10,114 nucleotides of DNA, taken from assembly GCA_005883855.1 (NCBI GenBank), contig VBAU01000211.1, positions 1 through 10,114 of the forward strand, given 5' to 3'. The notes beneath the pieces were generated by a model. The model had not been told where the DNA came from, did no database searches, and saw only the letters and a program-made list of their open reading frames with translations. How positions within the stretch are numbered: position 1 is the first letter of the stretch; every line of letters begins with the position of its first letter. Source of the stretch: Bacteroidota bacterium. GTDB taxonomy: Bacteria > Bacteroidota > Bacteroidia > Chitinophagales > Chitinophagaceae. The position numbers and the translations under genes are program-made. Below, piece by piece: positions 6,833 through 10,114 of this stretch.

Positions 6833-7403
6833 TGCAGTGATGGAACCGCCCGTATATGCGACATTGCGCTTAAAAACCGCGTATGAATTTGAACCCGTAC
6901 CTGATGGCGTGGATCCAAAATTAATTAAAGGGGGCCAGGCTAACTTGTGGACGGAGCAAGTTTACAATATGCGACACGAAGGATACATGGTTTGGCCAAG
7001 AGCGTTTGCCATTGCCGAAGCTGTTTGGTCGCCAAAGGAAAAAAGAAATTGGAACAGTTTTGTGCCTCGCGTGGAGAAACAGTTTGAGCGGTTTGATATC
7101 GCAGAGAAAAAATATGCAACCAGTGTTTATGACCCGATTTTTAAAGCAACGAAAAATGCAAACAACGAGGTCGTTGTGGAAATGGGCACCGAAATCGAGG
7201 GACTGGATATTTATTATAGTTTCGATAACTCATTCCCGGATAAATTTTATCCCAGGTACAAAGAACCATTGATTGTGCCGAAGGACGCCTCGAACTTGCG
7301 GGTCATTACCTATAGAAATGGAAAACCTCTTGGCAGGATGGTTACGATGCCGGTGACTGAATTGAAAAAAAGGGCCGAGCGCAAAGGAAGTAGTGGTAAT
7401 TAA
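6822..7403 (+). pseudogene. GH20 beta-N-acetylhexosaminidase, C-terminal part (out of frame with 5528-6832)
   Basis: This frame encodes the rest of the same hexosaminidase. It picks up at YMQSDAVMEPPVYATLRLKTAYEFEPVP, the part after the family's 'DYYQ' motif. It continues with GGQANLWTEQV (37-47 from the ATG at 6822, with the conserved Trp43 and Glu45 of the substrate pocket) and MVWPRAFAIAEAVWSP (56-71), which ends the barrel. A C-terminal beta-sandwich of the chitobiase/hexosaminidase type follows (about 105-175: DPIFKATKNANNEVVVEM to VITYRNGKPLG). The overlap with the upstream frame is short. AAAGGAGG at 6803-6810 lies 11 bases before the ATG at 6822, so independent translation is conceivable, but this stretch encodes the conserved KGG and may be chance. 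The remaining coding sequence looks intact, so the break seems recent. The stop at 7401-7403 overlaps the stop of the opposite gene. Confidence 0.88.
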
Positions 7404-7873
7404 AACTTTTCCACTTGAGCGATCGGGTGGATCTCGGTCCAACCGTTATGTGAATCCAGTACATAACTTCCTGTTACTCTCACATGATCACCGACTTTAG
7501 GAAGATGCACGTGGTTGACGTAACCTTTGCAAATGCCTTTTGCTGCCTTTCTTGTAATGTTGTTAATGCACACGGCCTCAATGACAAGATTGCCATCCTT
7601 TTTTGTGTAGTTCTTTTTCTCAAGTAAGCCTTCCTGGCCTGCGTCCAGTTTCAAGAGCATATGCTCGTCACCGTCAGGATCGGCATTTTTTTCTACAATA
7701 ACACCAGTCACTGTTTTGCATTTGTCGAGCACCTGGAGACGACTGGGTTCCCAGACAAAATTCCAAAGCTTGCTATCACAATCGCTGCTTGCTTTCTGCG
7801 CCGATGAAAAAACAATGGAAAAAAGGCAAAGAAGGCATAAACTCAATTTGCAGGAGGTTGGTCTGGTTTTCAT
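7400..7873 (-). CDS. Secreted OB-fold-like hypothetical protein, 157 aa
   Basis: An exported small beta-barrel protein of unknown role. The signal peptide is MKTRPTSCKLSLCLLCLFSIVFSSAQ, cut after about residue 26; an ATG two codons upstream at 7879 is equally possible. The mature part reads like an OB fold: LQVLDKCKTVTGVIVEKNADPDGDEHMLLKLD (47-77), then NLVIEAVC (95-102), then GYVNHVHLPKVGDHVRVTGSYVLDSHNGWTEIHPIAQVE (118-155). The ending 'GD.V.VtG.yV.D..hGWtEIHP' recurs in uncharacterised exported OB-like proteins. Four cysteines (32, 52, 102, 115) could form disulphides. Fold assignment is by pattern, not proven. It converges on the GH20 gene: its TAA (7402-7400) overlaps the opposing TAA through a shared TTAA. 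Confidence 0.75.
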   Translation of the reverse strand: MKTRPTSCKLSLCLLCLFSIVFSSAQKASSDCDSKLWNFVWEPSRLQVLDKCKTVTGVIVEKNADPDGDEHMLLKLDAGQEGLLEKKNYTKKDGNLVIEAVCINNITRKAAKGICKGYVNHVHLPKVGDHVRVTGSYVLDSHNGWTEIHPIAQVEKF

Positions 7874-7966
7874 GCTCATGTTTTGAATGTTGAAAAGTTA
7901 CAACAAAACAGACGCCATCTTAGACTGATTCTGTAAAGCGTTGGTTAACGGCTTCAGAAACTTGAA

Positions 7967-8176
7967 TCATGTCTCCGAATAATCGCTCTTCCGGGTTTCT
8001 TTGGACATATACCTGAATGCTCTGTCAATGGCAACAGCATACTTGGTTGATTCAAATTGTTTCTGCTGGCCTGTGGTCTTGTTGGTGATTGTAAGATGCA
8101 TCAGACCATCATCATCCATGGATAAGTCCAGGTAGTACAACACTAGCAGATGCTTAATCTTTGTCGTGTTCCTCAT
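7967..8176 (-). CDS. Small hypothetical protein, 69 aa
   Basis: No family recognised. It begins MRNTTKIKHLLVLYYLDLSMDDDGLMHLTITNKTTGQQKQ and ends in a helix-like stretch, YAVAIDRAFRYMSKETRK. The predicted layout is a short beta region (LVLYYLDLSM, LMHLTITN) followed by one amphipathic helix, with no signal peptide or membrane span. It is supported as a gene by its place in a run of three minus-strand genes, 52 bases after the VOC gene and 93 before the OB-like gene, and by a plausible soluble-protein composition. There is no clear Shine-Dalgarno, which is normal here. It may be a small cytoplasmic protein co-transcribed with the VOC gene. It remains possible that it is not expressed. Confidence 0.5.
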   Translation of the reverse strand: MRNTTKIKHLLVLYYLDLSMDDDGLMHLTITNKTTGQQKQFESTKYAVAIDRAFRYMSKETRKSDYSET

Positions 8177-8228
8177 GTGTTTTTTGAAGATAACTTTTCA
8201 TTTCGCGAACACGGTGAGAAGGTCACCT

Positions 8229-8606
8229 TTAAGAATGAGGCTCCTGGTAAAGGCCGATGATGTTTCCTGCCGGATCGGTGAAGCGAGCGGTTACCTCGGG
8301 AGCATCCATGCCCACAGGTTGAACGATCTTGCCGCCGTTAGTAATAACTTTTTGGATCGAGGCCTCAATGTTGTCAACCATAATATAAAACAACAATCCA
8401 ACCTCCGTCATGGGCTTTCGATTCAGGACCCATGCGCCGCTTACCTCACCAACAGTGTCGTCAAAGGCAGTAATGCCATCGCCGCGTTGCCTTACGTTCC
8501 ACCCGAATACTTCTTTGTAAAACGATGCCGATTTCTTCACATCCACAGCGGGCATCTCGATGTAACAAATCTTACCGTTACCATAAGTGGGGTGCTTATC
8601 TTGCAT
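8229..8606 (-). CDS. VOC-family (glyoxalase/bleomycin resistance-like) protein, 125 aa
   Basis: A cytoplasmic single-chain vicinal-oxygen-chelate protein of usual length, made of two beta-alpha-beta-beta-beta repeats. Repeat 1 is GKICYIEMPAVDVKKSASFYKEVFGWNVRQRGDGITAFD (11-49), with the typical 'D...s..FY..vFGW' phrase. Repeat 2 is LLFYIMVDNIEASIQKVITNGGKIVQPVG (70-98), ending TDPAGNIIGLYQE. Metal-binding candidates are Glu17 and Glu122; the His of true glyoxalase I at the first site is not present. It looks like the group of predicted lactoylglutathione lyase-related proteins whose reactions are mostly unknown, so I would not call it glyoxalase I. It is the first gene of a minus-strand trio and is divergent from the dehydrogenase small subunit, with 122 bases between starts. 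Confidence 0.88.
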   Translation of the reverse strand: MQDKHPTYGNGKICYIEMPAVDVKKSASFYKEVFGWNVRQRGDGITAFDDTVGEVSGAWVLNRKPMTEVGLLFYIMVDNIEASIQKVITNGGKIVQPVGMDAPEVTARFTDPAGNIIGLYQEPHS

Positions 8607-8682
8607 GATTCTGAAATTAAAGATTGGTTTGTCGAAAATAACTTTTTATTTGAACAAGGTAACAATACGGGCAAAAATCAGC

Positions 8683-8711
8683 TTTGAATTTTACCTAAAC
8701 AACTATATTTA
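8683..8711 (+). promoter_or_regulatory. Candidate Bacteroidota promoter of the dehydrogenase operon
   Basis: TTTG at 8683-8686 and TATATTTA at 8704-8711 match the Bacteroidota pair (TTTG-N17-23-TAnnTTTG) with 17-base spacing and one mismatch (final A for G). The start would fall near 8717, leaving a leader of only about a dozen bases before the ATG at 8729. That short leader is the main reason for caution. Confidence 0.45.
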
Positions 8712-8728
8712 GAAAATAAATTGTGTCT

Positions 8729-9337
8729 ATGAATCGCCGCAATCTTCTAAAGGGAATGGGCGTCATCGCTCTTTATAGTAGTTTTCCTGCCGTCGTGAGT
8801 GAATTTATTTCTTCGTGTAAGACAAATAGCAAACCGTTGCGAGCTGGTTTTTTTTCTGAGGATCAGTTCGAATTGGTTCAGCAAATAAGTGATGCGCTTT
8901 TGCCTGCGACTTCCACGCCGGGTGCAATGGAAGCCCAGGTTCCATATTTTATCGACCTCGTCGTAAAGAATTGCATGAGTCACGATGATCAGCAGCTAAT
9001 AACAAAAGGCCTGCAACAGATGAATGATCGCGATGGGGCAAAATTTTCATCACTGTCAAAAACTGAAAAACTACAAGCAATAAAGAAGCTTGATGAAGAT
9101 GCCTTCAAGGAAGGAGCAAACAGTTCGGTGGGACCGGTGACGGGAGGACCATCACCGTATGCGTATTCAGCCTGGTTCAGGATTATAAAAAAACTGGGGG
9201 TGATAGGATATTTCACATCACAGGAAGGCATGACGAAAGCATTGAACTATGTGAAGGTGCCCGGAGAATACAAACCTTGTATTCCTTATAAAAAAGGAGA
9301 CAAGGCGTTGGCAAAAACATTTCTAATGTATTGGTAA
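8729..9337 (+). CDS. Gluconate_2-dh3-family small subunit of a GMC sugar dehydrogenase, Tat-exported
   Basis: Small subunit that pairs with a flavin-containing GMC dehydrogenase (gluconate 2-dehydrogenase, or the LacC-type subunit of glucoside 3-dehydrogenase). The protein starts MNRRNLLKGMGVIAL, a twin-arginine signal, followed by a hydrophobic run and ISSC (27-30), which fits a lipobox, so it may be a Tat lipoprotein anchored at Cys30. The mature domain has the family layout: FFSEDQFELVQQISDALLPAT (41-61) with the signature P.T.TPGA-like turn, then helices around VPYFIDLVVKNCM, then FSSLSKTEKLQAIKKLD, and the SPYAYSAWFRIIKKLGVIGYFTS core (142-164). The GTG two codons upstream at 8723 is less likely. 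It is followed 113 bases later by the GMC gene. The small subunit probably carries the folded large subunit through the Tat system, since the latter has no signal of its own. Confidence 0.88.
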   Translation: MNRRNLLKGMGVIALYSSFPAVVSEFISSCKTNSKPLRAGFFSEDQFELVQQISDALLPATSTPGAMEAQVPYFIDLVVKNCMSHDDQQLITKGLQQMNDRDGAKFSSLSKTEKLQAIKKLDEDAFKEGANSSVGPVTGGPSPYAYSAWFRIIKKLGVIGYFTSQEGMTKALNYVKVPGEYKPCIPYKKGDKALAKTFLMYW

Positions 9338-9346
9338 AAACTATCG

Positions 9347-9425
9347 AACCACATAGGGACATAGGGCCGCAGAAATACAAATAGCAACTATGTGAACATC
9401 TATGTTCCTATGGTCCTATGTCGTT
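9347..9425. repeat. 79-bp imperfect inverted-repeat element
   Basis: Arms 9347-9365 and 9407-9425 can pair over 19 positions with 16 Watson-Crick pairs, one G-T and two mismatches; the left core is ACATAGGGACATAGG and the right core CCTATGGTCCTATGT. The 41-base interior repeats the theme (CTATGTGAACATCTATGTTC), including GAACAT-CT-ATGTTC, so alternative folds exist. No T-tract follows, so it is not a typical intrinsic terminator. CTATGT/ACATAG words recur at least six times here. It resembles dispersed REP-like hairpins reported between genes of Bacteroidota. It sits inside a probable two-gene operon and could affect mRNA stability or the ratio of subunits. Confidence 0.85.
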
Positions 9426-9450
9426 AAGAATAGAACCCTAAAAATTTTTT

Positions 9451-10114
9451 ATGAACACGTATGATGCCATAGTAGTCGGCTCAGGGATTTCAGGAGGATG
9501 GGCCGCCAAAGAACTTACGGAAAAGGGTCTCAAAACACTACTGCTTGAAAGGGGTCGTGATGTAAGACATGGGATCGACTATCCGACAGCAAATCTCGAT
9601 CCCTGGGAACTGCCCAACCATAACATCTTAGCCCAGCAAGATCTCGAAACATATCCCATTCAAAAAACGGTATATCATTTTGGGCAGGATGATAAACATT
9701 TTTTTGTGAAAGACACCGAGCATCATTACGAGCAGGTAAAACCTTTTTGGTGGATACAAGGCAACCAGGTCGGTGGCAAATCGTTGCTGTGGTCGAGACA
9801 TACGTTTCGTTGGAGCGATCTCGATTTTGAAGCTAACCAGAAAGAAGGAGTTGCCATTGATTGGCCGGTTCGTTACAGGGATATTGCTCCCTGGTACGAT
9901 TATGTAGAACGTTTTATCGGCGTGAGCGGGAAAAATGAAGGTCTTCCACAATTGCCAGATGGACAATTTATCCCTCCCTTTGAAATGAATTGTCTGGAAA
10001 AACATTTGAAACAAAAAATTGAAGGAAAATTCGCAGGAAGAAATCTTATACAGAGCAGGATGGCTGTGTTGACGCAGCCTCACAATGGAAGAGGGAAATG
10101 TATGTCGAGAAATC
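9451..10114 (+). CDS. GMC-family FAD oxidoreductase, sugar dehydrogenase large subunit (3' end outside window)
   Basis: First 221 codons of a GMC (glucose-methanol-choline) flavoprotein that oxidises a sugar or sugar acid and passes electrons on, probably through its partner subunit to cytochrome c. The start ATG gives MNTYDAIVVGSGISGG: the dinucleotide-binding fold begins at once, with GxGxxG at 10-15 and the acidic Glu33 (LLLERGRD) that contacts ribose. Further GMC landmarks are WWIQGNQVGGKSLLWSRHTFRWSDLDFE (100-127), around the FAD-shielding loop, and IDWPVRYRDIAPWYDYVERFIGVSG (136-160). The frame is open to the right edge; the usual length is about 560 residues, so the His-containing active site lies outside. 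There is no signal peptide, so export probably depends on the Tat-bearing subunit upstream. It could be a gluconate, glucoside 3- or related dehydrogenase. Confidence 0.93.
   Translation, partial: MNTYDAIVVGSGISGGWAAKELTEKGLKTLLLERGRDVRHGIDYPTANLDPWELPNHNILAQQDLETYPIQKTVYHFGQDDKHFFVKDTEHHYEQVKPFWWIQGNQVGGKSLLWSRHTFRWSDLDFEANQKEGVAIDWPVRYRDIAPWYDYVERFIGVSGKNEGLPQLPDGQFIPPFEMNCLEKHLKQKIEGKFAGRNLIQSRMAVLTQPHNGRGKCMSRN

Noticed and set aside
8166..8687. 173-codon plus-strand reading frame
   Set aside because: It is antisense to the clear VOC-family gene; the composition is not protein-like.
9628..10083. 151-codon minus-strand reading frame
   Set aside because: It lies wholly opposite the well-supported GMC gene and has no recognisable features.

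Overview
The window looks like chromosomal DNA of a Bacteroidota bacterium, probably of the Chitinophagaceae/Cytophagales type. The evidence is moderate GC, mostly absent Shine-Dalgarno sequences, two promoter candidates of the Bacteroidota TTTG-N17-23-TAnnTTTG type, and a gene set typical of that phylum: secreted GH20 hexosaminidase, Tat-exported TIM-barrel isomerase, GMC oxidoreductase with a Gluconate_2-dh3 subunit, and a two-domain periplasmic redoxin. No tRNA, rRNA, CRISPR, integrase or transposase was seen.

Layout. 1-2236 (+): the 3' part of a GNAT acetyltransferase, a DJ-1/PfpI-family protein, and a Tat-exported sugar phosphate isomerase/epimerase-like TIM barrel. 2237-2590: a 354-base gap holding about 7.7 copies of a 20-bp tandem repeat, each copy carrying a short dyad. 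2591-3497 (+): an unknown secreted protein, then a 39-residue single-span membrane peptide behind a near-perfect Bacteroidota promoter. 3599-5335 (-): a secreted protein with two thioredoxin folds followed by a secreted beta-rich protein, ending in an intrinsic terminator. 5528-7403 (+): a GH20 beta-N-acetylhexosaminidase broken by an internal deletion that shifts the frame. 7400-8606 (-): a VOC-family protein, a 69-residue unknown protein and a secreted OB-fold-like protein, the last converging on the GH20 gene with overlapping stop codons. 8729-10114 (+): a Tat-exported Gluconate_2-dh3 subunit (possibly a lipoprotein) and the start of its GMC flavoprotein partner, separated by a 79-bp inverted-repeat element.

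How they fit together. The theme is cell-envelope and periplasmic sugar chemistry. The GMC/small-subunit pair is of the kind known as glucoside 3-dehydrogenase or gluconate dehydrogenase, and in this phylum such pairs often occur near exported TIM-barrel isomerases like the one at 1376-2236. Most other genes encode exported proteins. I see no clear defence or mobile system. The points most worth a second look are the repeat array, the inverted repeat inside the dehydrogenase operon, and the nature of the GH20 lesion.
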